Origin: Setoptus koraiensis
Lineage: Eukaryota > Arthropoda
Assembly (NCBI GenBank): GCA_048013815.1
Contig: CM106585.1
Span: forward strand, 8,308,001 to 8,372,000
Length of the DNA: 64,000 nucleotides
Reading direction: 5' to 3'
In this document: piece after piece, positions 20,501-33,106 of the stretch
Numbering within the stretch: the stretch's first letter is position 1
Layout: every line of letters begins with the position of its first letter
Notes under the pieces: generated by a model
The model's database searches: none
What the model saw: only the letters and a program-made list of their open reading frames with translations
What the model was told of the DNA's origin: nothing
Translations under genes and position numbers: made by a program

Positions 20501-22107
20501 GAAGAGATTAGCTGTTTATTAAAATACATTAATGCCCTCGAGAGCGACACAGCGATAATAATCGTCATCGCCAAGCGATAATAATCGTCATCGCCAAGCG
20601 AGCGAGTTCATCACTATCATCATCGTTACTGCTAGCACCGTTATTATTGCCCGGTCGAGCGGAACGCTCCGCTCGCCGGGCCCTGATTTTCTTCGACTTT
20701 TTCATCTTTGTGCCCATCAAATAAACTCGAGATCGCAAACATTTGATTAGCACCTCGAGCCATCTCGGCAACGCCAACTCGCTGTCACAATATAACAATA
20801 TAACGAGTTTACGTCCTTGTGTCATCAAACTGATCTAATTGCAGCTCGTTGTCGAGACAGATTGTTGCAACTCACAACCAAACTCATGTAATATAACATG
20901 TGAATAATATGCGTCTGGGCAGCGGATAAATTTAAATTTAATCGATCATGGTCAAACGTTGTTGTTGTTGTTGTAAATAAATTTGTTTGCGGATTAGCTC
21001 GCGAGAAACTGTCAGATCACTTTTTCTCTTGTTTGTCGTCACACAAGCTACAGGCATAAATAAATAAAAATAAACAAACGAAACGGCCATTGACGAGATT
21101 AATGGCCAGCGACAAATTTTATAGTCTTGTTTCTTATGATTATCTCTGCCTATTGCCATTAGCATTCAATCACTTGTGCATACATTCACACCTGAATATT
21201 CCCATTCTCAGTATGGACGGCGCGTATATAATGTATACTACAATTATAATGTTTAGTATAAATAAAAATTAGACGAAATATTAATGTTAATTTGATATTT
21301 GGCTTGCTTGGCCAACTATCAAATTAATCAAATCACCGCCACTCACAATGAATGAATTGTGTGATTAACGATAACCTTTGATCACTTCAGCTGCTCACAT
21401 TGGCCGATGTCCGATTGTTGGTCCATTCGGTTGCAGCGTCCCTCAAATTAATCTGGCATTTAGGCACAATTGAAGGTCTCCGATCAAATTAACTTAATAT
21501 CAATAATAAGCAATTAAACTGACCTAGGCTGCTCACGATCAATGAGACATATTATAATCTACATATAATACAAGTCTCACTAACGGTGTGTATCAAAGTG
21601 TCGCAACAACCGCCATTTAGAGCCACATAATCTGCATAATTAGCTAACAAGGACACTCATTATCATGATCATTATTATCTCATTCTCTCCGTTTGCGAGT
21701 GTTTGATCTGCACTAGCTACTGGTTGATATTGATTAATGAATCTCGATTGATTAATGAATGATCTTCTTAATGAGTCATTATTATCGATGAGACACTCAC
21801 CGTATGATTCGGCCGAGTAGCCGAACGAATATGGCTCGGGTGCGGGATGCTCTTCCGGTTTGGCGATCGTTGCTGCATTGTTGACACTTGATGCTTGATT
21901 ATTATTAATTATTTGCTGCTGTTGTTGTTGTTGCGTTGTTGATTGAGCAAACACACCTGTCAGGCTGAATATTACGACAATTACGGTACTGATCAGCATG
22001 ATTGTTGCTGGGTGTAGAGAAAATCTTTTCGTCTTGCTTCTAGTTGCTGTTGCATTTCTATCGATTTTGCGCGCCAAATAATCAACTGTATCACTGGTGC
22101 AGATCAT
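15084..22107 (-). CDS. Giant Rebers-Riddiford cuticle protein, Gln/Asn/Thr-rich
   Basis: This is a secreted structural protein of the chitinous cuticle. Exon 1 (22107-21801) encodes a hydrophobic segment MLISTVIVVIFSLTGVFA, so the true start may be the internal ATG at 21999. A poly-Gln run and PEPYSFGYSAESYG, the front of a chitin-binding R&R domain, follow. Exon 2 (about 20404 to 15084) continues the domain: EQGDGSGRITGFYTIMGDDG, then RVDYIADNDGYRATVKTNE. After ~60 residues the remaining ~1,700 residues are low complexity: poly-Gln, poly-Asn, PTTT/TTTT runs of mucin type, and Ser. The exact acceptor (20404 or 20407) is uncertain. R&R proteins are usually 100-300 residues, so this is exceptionally long. 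It stays open over 5.3 kb, so it is not a decayed gene. No hydrolase or membrane domain is seen. Confidence 0.85.
16980..19510 (-). repeat. Coding CAG/CAA and AAC/AAT trinucleotide runs
   Basis: Multiple poly-Gln and poly-Asn runs occur inside the cuticle gene, for example 17037-17085, 17560-17600 and 19438-19505. Mixed synonymous codons in the runs and retained frame show they are kept as protein. Confidence 0.8.
20408..21800 (-). other. Intron of the giant cuticle gene
   Basis: This intron of about 1.39 kb (donor GTGAGT at 21800) splits the R&R domain, a common intron position in cuticle genes. It contains a 23-base direct duplication at 20551-20573 and 20574-20596. No gene inside was recognised. 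Confidence 0.65.
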
Positions 22108-23224
22108 GATGATTTCGTTTTCGAGTTGTTGTCGGCTTGTTGTTGTTGGCTGCCGCTTGTCTGCTATTGACTCACTGTATGTATGATGTAACGCTGGCGT
22201 GCTTGCTGATTTGGTTAGACTGATTTTTGGTTAGGAAAACTTTTCAGCTTAAACTTTTTCTTGTTTCTTGTAACAAACTTTTCATCTGGCAAGCGAGCAC
22301 TTGATCGTGATGATGATAAATGTCGAATGGACTCTCATGTCTGCCGTGTCTGATTGTTAAATGGTGTGAATCAATTCTCCGGCTATTTAAATGAAAACAA
22401 AACAGCAAACTTCGACTCACTTGTTTTTTGTTTGTTTGTTTGTTCGTTTGTTTGTTTGTTTGTTTGTCTGTTTGTCTGTTTATTTGTTGCTTGTTTGTGC
22501 TGCTAGTGACGGCGATCGTTGCCGGCCGAGTCCATTTGACTAATTGAATAACAGTACAATAAGATTCATACTCTTTATATCAAGACACTATTCTCTGTAA
22601 TAAGCGTGTTTTCACTGTTAACGCCACCTATATTGTGATTCACGTTAGCGAGGGCTAATCTTCTCTCTCAGTTAGTCTCATCATCATCATTAACATCATC
22701 ATCATCATCATGACAGCAAATGGCGGGGTTTTATATGCGTGCATGCAAGTTGGGTTTGTTTTCATTGACACAAAGACAAAAAGTTGCGTCACTCTCACTC
22801 TCTGTTTGGCTCTTTTGCAATCATAAAGTTTTAATGTGTTCATTAGGATTTTAAACTTGTCAGTTGTGTGAATAGTCTTCCCCGATAATCCGCTCGCCGC
22901 CCCCCCCCCACCTGCCCGTCTCACCTGTGCCGCTCACCTGAGCTGCTTACCTGTGCTGCTTACGGATGTGTGTGCAGTAGCAAGCGATGCCCAGCTAATG
23001 CGTTTCGCGCCACTCTCTCTCTCTCTCTCTCTCTCTTCTCACTGCCCGCCAATGAGAGCCAGTGATAGCCAGCGAAAGTTGGGGAAAGCCAGCAAAAGCC
23101 GGGCAAAGCCAGTGAGAGCTGTCCCATCAACAGAAGGGGAAAGTACAACGATGACCATTCAGACGGTCAGCGCTGTGTTGCCCGGTCTCAGTGAGTCTAG
23201 TTGGCAAGACCGCGCTGGTTAGAC

Positions 23225-23280
<56 letters not shown>

Positions 23281-24410
23281 ATGGGCGTCGCACAATGGGC
23301 ATCGCGTATGAGCATAGAGTCTTGAGTCACTGCAGCGACCGGACTCCGGCGACCAGAGGCGGCTCTTGGCTTCTCCGTGTGGCTGCTTATCTCGTTTCAT
23401 CTCATCCTCTGCTCCTCCATTGTTTTGCGTAACACTGAACAACTAATCGACAACAGCTGAGCACTATCAAGTTATTGTTCATCATCACTATTGATTACAT
23501 AATATCGTGATTTGGAACAGTCAATTTCGCACACACACACACACACATCCACTGACTGTCCGAATGTTCCAGAGTTGTTGTTGCCGCTGCTGTTGTCGCT
23601 GTTGTCGTTGTCGCTGCTGTTGTTGCCGTTGTTGTTGCTGCTGCTGTCGCTGTTGGTGTGTTGGCACTTGCAAGCAGAGACACGACGCCGGCCGGACAGA
23701 CACACACAAATTGGTGCAAATGCAAACAAACGGACACGGGACAAATTGAGACGCAAGCTCCGTGCTGAGCCAGCTTTCAACGCGCCACCAGAAACAGGCA
23801 GATTTTCGTGTGAGATATGTGTTTATCAACGTTTATTGTTGTTATTACGCGATTATTAGTTGAGCATTAGTTAGTTCCGACTTGAGTGCCGTGGTTTGTT
23901 GCTCGCCGTTGGCCCAATTGATGATGAGCTGTCGATGATGAGCGACTCGTTAGCTGATCGATAATTTATGGAATTAGATTAGATAGCAAACGAGCGGCCC
24001 CCTGGTAGGCGATGCTGTGCGTCGTGTTGCGCAACAACAGTTATTTTGCCATAATAGATAGTAGATGCCCACCGACAGATAATAACCCACCAGCCTGCCC
24101 AAACAACTGACCAACTGATTGCAACTGACCATTGCAGCTGTGTGCAGCCGGTCGCAATCAACTGATATCAGTGGGCCTGGCCAGGTAACTAAATATAAAC
24201 AAACAACGGCGATCTAATTACATTGCGCTCTCCGTCATGATTACGCTTTAATCATGTTGCAAAGATGATCAACGAGCCTCATTGAGCTGGACGCCGGCAA
24301 CAGTTTTAACTAATTGTTGCACCATGATATTTTGTTATGTCTACGCCAGCAGCTCGACCGCCCCGATTTCCGCTCGCCGTAACGTCGCGCGTAATTCAAT
24401 GAGCCGAATA
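22108..24410. promoter_or_regulatory. Upstream region of cuticle gene with microsatellites
   Basis: This is the 5' flank of the cuticle gene up to the AT-rich block. It has a TTTG run (22424-22500), an ATC run (22680-22710), a CT run (23013-23036), a pure GT run (23227-23276), a CA run (23529-23548) and a CTG/TTG-type run (23575-23655). No other gene was recognised. Confidence 0.5.
23227..23276. repeat. (GT)n microsatellite
   Basis: About 25 uninterrupted GT dinucleotides, likely length-variable between individuals. Confidence 0.95.
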
Positions 24411-27400
24411 ATATATTTAGGTATAATAGAGATGTACATTGTGTATTTATATTGATGATTTTGAATATGCTTTGTGAATTTGTTGAATTGAGGGAAGTTC
24501 ATAGTATGATAATGATAAATTTTAGATAGATTATTAATAATAAATCTGGATTATGTTGTGTTAACATATGAATTTTCGGTTTTATAAGATACTGTAGATA
24601 TGTTTATTATTGTGAGGATGTATGTGTTATAAAATAGGTATTTTGTTCACTAAATAATGTAATATTAACTAATATATTAAAATTGATAGGTTACTTACCA
24701 AATATATATACTATTAAGAGAAATGTTTAAACTAATTACATTTATTTTTTTAACATAAAAACTGACTTTAGATTTATTTAAATATGCTATGAAATGTTAA
24801 TTGATAACACTTATATTATATTTAAATAATAATTCTATACAATTATTTTTTTTGAGTAACTATAAATAAGATTAAAATTAACTAGTGGTATGTTATAATT
24901 TAAAAAATATTAAAATATAAAAAAATATAATAAACAAATACTAAAAGTGCATTGGGTGTGTATTAATTATGCATAATGATATATAATTCTAATGAATTAT
25001 TATAAATTTTAAATATTCTGTGAACATACAATAAATTTTTTTGATAAATGATTATAATGGTTATATTATATATGGATGATAACTTTAATAATGTCTAAGA
25101 ACATATAATTTAATTAAAGAGATATTGACCAAAAAAAATAGATAATATTATGATAAGATAAATTTATATTATTTTAACAAATTTATATCTTATCAATGGG
25201 AATGAAATTATTATAAATGTACAATTGATGAATTGATACATAATATTTGTGCAATCAATGTAAATTTTGAATAATATGATTTATAAAAAATACCTTGAAT
25301 TTACTTCTATGTTAATTTCTATAACTGTAAATCAACTTTAATCTTATTGGAAATTAAACCAATTTATTTGGATAAAAAGGTTTTAAAACTAACAATATGT
25401 CAAATTTAAATTTCTTTGAATTAATGCTAATTATATATAATAAAAAATAATGTGATTTTAAAAACTTGTCCCTGCTTTTGTTAAATAAAAAAAATTATCG
25501 TTAACAAAATAAATTGAAAATACATACAATATATAATATAACTTAGCGTAAAATGAATATGTACAAATAACAAACTGTAATAAATAATAATAGATTCAAT
25601 GTCTAATTAGTATTAAAAATCTTAAATGAATTATATTTTCATTATATTAGAACAATAGAAAGTATTTTATGACGAAATCAAATTATTGCATTTACCAGCA
25701 AAATATTGATAACTCTTATTTAATATGATAGACTATTATTAAAATAATCTTTGAACTTAAGTGAAATTTTCTTTTTTATATAAAAAACAGTGTTTACATA
25801 ACCATGTAAGATTATATGATGTTACAATTTATGATAAACATATAAATGACACCCAGAATAGCAATAGTATTTAGCACATGTACGTAAATGAAAATTATGA
25901 TTTGTATTACTATATATTATAAATGTGTGACTTATATTGTTTAATAATCTAAATATTTTATTGAAAATTTATCAAAATTTATTAATTGTATATAATTGAG
26001 ATATAAATAAATAAACTAGAATGTTGAATATAAATAATTAAATATCAAATGATGAATAGATTTGAAGGTAAATATATAAAGGTAAAATTTAATTATCTAG
26101 GTCGTACTTAATAAAAATTTAGTTTATCCATTGATAAATAAATTTTAATTCATAGAAATATTTCTACTTATTATTAAATTTCATGAATATAAAAATAATA
26201 AAATATTTAAATGAATTAATCGTATATTTAATCTAAATGCATATAATTTAAATTGATATAGTAAATATGTAAATGAATTTGGTAATATTATAATAAATTC
26301 GCATTTGATAATATAGATAATATTATAATAAATAAATAAAGTTAAAGAATGTAATTAATAGTTATTTATAATAATTAATTTAATTATAATCATAAAATTT
26401 AGTAACCCCCAACAAAATGCTTGAAATACAGTAACTATATTATTGTTAAAAATACAAAGATCATCTACTATTTTTAATGAATTATCTTGGTTAAATTGTA
26501 AAAGTATTTTTGCGAAAAGAAAATTGTAGTTTTGATGTATCCATAAAATGACATGTATGGTTATTTATTGAAAACATTATTATTGTAATTACGAGGAATT
26601 CTTTTATGAAATCAATGCCAATATAAGCAAGTGATTATAAAAACAATAAAAAGTATAACTAATTACTAAATAATAAAATATATAAAAAATATTATTAAAT
26701 GAAAAATATTAAATTCAATGATATAAAAAAATGGATTTTTGATTTATCTAAAATTTGAGCCTAATATCAGTAAAAAATTAATAAATTATAATGAAAATAC
26801 AAAAATATAAAAATTATATCAGACATATATTTATGTTATTTAGAAAATAATTTATTATACATTAGACGCATATGTGATTGTTTTTTTATGAAAATATACT
26901 TGAAACTGATATTTATATGTAATTAAAGTTAATCTTTACAAAAGATCATTATATAGTGATTAAATAAATTAATGTATAACTAAATTGAATGTAAATAATT
27001 TTATATTTTTTAAAAATGTTTGCCCTAGGGCAATTTCCAATATAATAACCTATTTATATAAATTCTATGATTTGCTGTTTTTAAAAAAATGATAGTTGAT
27101 TGAACACATTATGGTTATTGTTGTAACTACATTTATATGTTTAATCATATTTAATATTCTCCATGATTCTGTTTTGTATTTTGGTTATTATTTTTACTTA
27201 ATGAAAAGAAAAATTCATATCTAAATATATAATGAATTTGTTATAATGATTTTTGAATTATCATATTATTTATTATTACTATACACAAATTTTTTAAAAA
27301 CTATAATGGATGGTAATAAGAATTAAAACAAGTATTATCTTAAATACTTAAATATATGATATACTTCCATGATATTCAAGAAAATATAAAATGATCTAAA

Positions 27401-30400
27401 TATAATTAATACCTAAAAATAATATTTTATTATAATATCTAAATATCTGTTTTAAAAGAATGATTCTAAAAATGTTTAAATAACATTACTTTATATAGAT
27501 AAAAAATATTTCTAAATGACTAATATTTTACTTAATGTTTTATAATTTAGTATATTTGGTTTTAAATAGTTTTTAGTTAGAAATGTTTTTATTGATTGGA
27601 ATTATGCAATAAACGTAAATAATTTCCTTTAAAATATGAATTAAGAAAATGACTAAAACATGTCAGATGATAAATATTGTAAATCTATTTTTTAATTTAT
27701 TATTGTATTTTCAATTAAAAAATAATTGAATTTTTATATTGCATGTTTATCTTTATTTTTATTTTAAAATAATATTTTATTGATAATTGATAATAAATGA
27801 AAATATCGACTTGTGAATATGTGATTATATTTATGATTTTAATATATTACCAATTAAAAAAATGGTTTTTGACATATTAATAATAATATTTATCCCAAAT
27901 CTGATGAATAATTTACTATGGAATTAAAAAATTAAATGATACTAATAATATTATATGTCTTATCTATATATAAACTTTAAAAATTTTAATGTTAAAGAAT
28001 GCAAATTTCATTATTATTCATCCCAATTAGCATCATTATGAAAAGCAATGTAGTTACAAAAATCGATGTATAGTAATTTTAATTACTACAATTTTGTAGA
28101 AATATAAGTTATGTTGATTTATGAGAAAGACTTTTAATTATCATAATTGTAATAATTTACAGCATGTTATGTTTACTCTATAATGTAAAATATTGTATAT
28201 CATGATCTAAGATATAAAAATGTAATTATTTAAAATAATGAATGAAAATTTTATGATTTGATCAAATGTAATTTAATTTGTGTTTCTTCACCATTATTAC
28301 AAATAATAATTAATAAAGATTAAATATTTTATATGTAAAACATTTATCTGTTTGTGTATCAATTAAATAAATATTATATATTAATATATATTGATCTATA
28401 ACAATAATTTTAAAAAATAAAAAAATTTTTTTTTTTTTCAATATAGAGTAAAACGTTATTAGCAAAAAGAATATAAATTATATAATTACATTTAACAAAA
28501 TTGTATGTCTATGATTAAATAGTAATGATATATTATGTTAATAATGTCGTTTTGGATCTGAGATTAGATACAGTTAATAGTACTTAAAATATATGAATTT
28601 ATATTGTTAGATGTCTATCCGATAAGAATTATTCATTATAAGTAGAAGTATATACTTGTTTTAAATAATATAATAAAATTAAAAAATAAAAAGATAAATT
28701 AAAGATTTAGACTTTTATTTTATATCAAACTGTTAATTTAGACCCATTGAAATGATGCTCATACATATGGTAAAATTTTGTAAGATTTTATTAAAAATTG
28801 TACCATTCATATAAGATGCTATATTGATGCTCTTAATTGAACATATTAAAACGACACATTTCAATCTATTTATTTGTATAATCTTAATCAATTAAATTAT
28901 TAACTCAATACATATGTAAGAATATCATATAATGTGCATGTATCATATATTTAATTTGATTATCATATTTTATAAATTCATGATGTGAATAAATTTAAAA
29001 ATGGTATTTATTTGATAAGAAAATAATATGGTTTCTTATCTTTTTTAATGAAATTAAATATTATCGTATACTTTGATAAAACAAATAAACTTAAAACTAA
29101 TTTTATTACTTACTCAATGTTAAAATAACATAAATTTTATATTAAATAATAAATTGTAGAATCCAATATTTAATTAATAAATCTTATAAAAATTGTTAAT
29201 TATTATTTGTATATAAATACTAAATATAATATTTTGATGTATGTATAAATAATATCTAAATTAATGAAGTTACTTATTTATTATGTATAATTTTTTTTGT
29301 TTAACCATAAATCTTATAAATGACTTATTTTTGATGAATATTTTATAAGAATTTATTCAAAATATTTTATGAAAAATAAATTTAATTGTTAAAAATATTA
29401 AGTTGATACAATCATGTAGTTATTGTTAAAACATGAATGAATCTTTTCCACTATAAAAAACTCAATAAATAACTAATTATAAATGTAATCTAAATTTATG
29501 AATTTGAGATTATTAATTGTAAATTTTTAAATGATCGGTTTTAACTATATTTTTTACATTTGTATGAATTATTAAAAATATGATAATATTAAAGAATCAA
29601 TTAGATTTAACAATACAAACTGTAACTTTTATATGATGTTCGTAGTAATATTTTATGCAAAGATGTGTAAACTGAATACAAATTTCTATCATTTGTGGAA
29701 ATTTGAAATTAATGAAATCTATGTTGATAAAACTATTAAAATATCTTAATTCAATAAATTTTTATGAAATTGATAAAAAAATTCCCAATTGAAAATGTTT
29801 GAAATATGTGAATACAATTAATCTAATCATGAATACTGGTTAATTAATAAATTGATATATTTTTACATAAATGAAAATATTTACATAAATAGAATAAAAA
29901 AATCATTTAATTGTTTATTTTTTTATAAAAATGTTTATTCTGTACTGCTTTTCGTTTTTTTGTTAATCATATCATTAACATCACAAATTTCCAATAAAAT
30001 TTTTAATATTTGAACAACGATTGATAATTTATATATTATAACATGTAATTTTCATATATATTTTATTTGCATACTATACATGATTATTTTTCATTTGTAG
30101 ATAGATATAAATATTTTATATGTTATACATTCGTGTATACTTTTATTTGAATAAAATAAATAAAATGTGATAACTTGCATTTATTTCATCTAGTATTTAT
30201 GGATTAAATATTAATGATAAAGTAAATAATATTAAATGTTAAAAAATGTTAATGGAGACAGACAAAAATTAAAATATTGTGAACTAAATTTGTTTAATAC
30301 ATAAATGATAAATGTATTAGAATCGTGCTGTTGAAATAGTGGTAAGTGTATCTATTAATTATTTCAACAATTAATATTTACCAACAAATAGAATTGTATA

Positions 30401-32606
30401 ATTATGATGTTATAATCAATTCCAAATAAACTTTGTAAAGAAAAAATTATTGAATAAACTTTAACAAAAATTACTGGCTAAAAATTATAAAATAAATATT
30501 ATTATTATATTCCAATTTTTTTAATTATTATTGATAAAATTATAAATACATTTTATTTATATCTGATATATTATTGTAAATATTCATAGAAAAAATGATT
30601 TTCAAAAAAAATTTTTGATTCAGAAACATATTTAAATTGTTCATTAAAAAAGAATCAAACAGTTGAAATTATCTGGATAATATTGAATAAATTTATATTA
30701 AATACTTCTAACATAGTAAACTATACACATAATATACACTCTGGTGAACACCAAATTAATAAAGAATTAAATTTATTTTTGATTCAATGGACATAACCTA
30801 AAAAATGAAACATTTCAAATTTCAATTGTATATCGTATAAAAATAATTTATAAATATTGTACACAAATCAATACACTAATTAAGAATATGTAAGATTCAT
30901 AGAATTTCAAATTGTAAGACTATCTGCAAACATTATTACATTTTAGATTATATAGGATAGAGATATATGATACACCCCAACTACACACAACCCCCCATCA
31001 ATTTCATCAATAAAAGCTCATATTACATTAAAATGATTATACTTGCAGTAAAAAGATACCCTAATAAAGATGCAAGACAAAAAATACTAAACACATAGCA
31101 TAAGAGACATGTTACTTAATAATACCAAATAACCAATACAGTAGAGAACACAATCTCACTAAGATTACAAGACCAAACAAGAGATGATACCAACATTGTA
31201 AGTCCTCAGCTATCATATAGACATACAACTACATCGATAATACTGTGTGATACCTCTAAAGTTATAAAACATAAAATATTTAGTAATTGAAATAAGTATC
31301 GTTCATAATCTTAGATTTATATAATAAGAAAATTACTGTTATATTTATATTTTAGTGTTAAGATATAAAAAATATAATTTTTGATTTGATACTATGAAAT
31401 AATAACAAAATTTTATACAACTAATAAATATTACTAGGAAGAAGCTTTGTATCATTATATGCATTTTGGTTGAAAATATCTGAAAGATCTAAGATAATGA
31501 TTCAAATTAATATCAAATTATTTTAAATAAATATGTCTATTAGCCAAACTTGTAGATGAATAATTATTTCTAGTATCAGCTTTTTAATGAATGTTATATT
31601 TTTTTTTTACTATTAATTATGTAAATACATGTTTTAAAATTAAATTTTATTATAATTATCTATTACAAATAATGATAATTGATATGCAATTTGTTCATCT
31701 AAATAGAAGTGTCTTATTATTATAAATATTATACTTGATATTTTTGTAAGCCATTATATATTTTGAATTAATTCTGATATTGCTATACATCAACCATTAG
31801 AAAATAATTTTTTTAAATTATTAATGCTTAAAAAACTTATATTGATGGGTTATTTTTTATCTGTTATGAGTAAAATTTAATTATTAAATTTTGATTCAAA
31901 AAATATTAATATTAATCATCATTTAATTTAAATGTTATTTATTTTTATTTGTTTTTTTTTTTTTTTTTCTTGAAATAGAAATAGATATGTGCAATTTAAG
32001 ATGTTGTAATGAAACAGGAAAATTTATTGTCGTGAGTTCTGTTTCTTATAAATCACTATACTTTATACGCGATGAATATTGAAATAATTAACATGCAAGG
32101 TTTTGTTGGCGAGTAAGTTTTAAATATATTTTTTTATATGGTAAAGGAAACATTATATGTTTAATATTGGTTCTAATACTTATATTTTATAACTTTCTCA
32201 TTCTTTCAATTCTTCTAAAGATTACAAAATTTTTTTAAAATATTTTCTTCTTAAAATCTTATTTATCGAATATTATCAAGAAGATTAGAAATAGATTTTA
32301 ATCAATAATGTAAGAATTTATAAACATATTCAACCAATGTAAGTATAGTATTCATTTTTTTTAAATTAATATAATATAAGTATGTTGGAAGAATTTAATT
32401 ATAAATTTTAGTTAAGTATTTTTGTGCATAATTAATATGAAATGGTTTATAAGAAATGTTTGTTAATGCTTTATTTAACCCCAATACATATTTTGAGTTA
32501 TTTTTACCTAATTAATTGTATAAAAAGCTTTATAAATAGTATCTTGATACATTTGAAAAACAATACTCTGAATTTTTAATAATTAATCATTATAATCTTA
32601 ATATCC
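24411..32606. other. Extremely AT-rich gene-free block
   Basis: Composition changes abruptly after about 24407 and stays very AT-rich to the gap. Two lines counted by eye have 10 G+C of 60 (24901-24960) and 5 of 60 (26341-26400). There are frequent stops in all frames, no reading frame of any length and no recognisable tandem satellite unit. It could be a heterochromatic or centromere-like domain, a degraded insertion, or sequence placed wrongly by the assembler. The sequence alone does not decide. Confidence 0.8.
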
Positions 32607-33106
32607 NNNNNNNNNNNNNNNNNNNNNNNNNNNNNNNNNNNNNNNNNNNNNNNNNNNNNNNNNNNNNNNNNNNNNNNNNNNNNNNNNNNNNNNNNNNNNN
32701 NNNNNNNNNNNNNNNNNNNNNNNNNNNNNNNNNNNNNNNNNNNNNNNNNNNNNNNNNNNNNNNNNNNNNNNNNNNNNNNNNNNNNNNNNNNNNNNNNNNN
32801 NNNNNNNNNNNNNNNNNNNNNNNNNNNNNNNNNNNNNNNNNNNNNNNNNNNNNNNNNNNNNNNNNNNNNNNNNNNNNNNNNNNNNNNNNNNNNNNNNNNN
32901 NNNNNNNNNNNNNNNNNNNNNNNNNNNNNNNNNNNNNNNNNNNNNNNNNNNNNNNNNNNNNNNNNNNNNNNNNNNNNNNNNNNNNNNNNNNNNNNNNNNN
33001 NNNNNNNNNNNNNNNNNNNNNNNNNNNNNNNNNNNNNNNNNNNNNNNNNNNNNNNNNNNNNNNNNNNNNNNNNNNNNNNNNNNNNNNNNNNNNNNNNNNN
33101 NNNNNN
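32607..33106. other. Assembly gap of 500 N
   Basis: The run is exactly 500 N, a conventional scaffold placeholder. Order, distance and even adjacency of the two sides are not guaranteed. Confidence 0.99.

Noticed and set aside
24411-32606. Mitochondrial or bacterial origin of the AT-rich block
   Set aside because: I see no rRNA, tRNA or conserved mitochondrial or bacterial protein in any frame, including on reading TGA as Trp by eye. Contamination without genes cannot be formally excluded.
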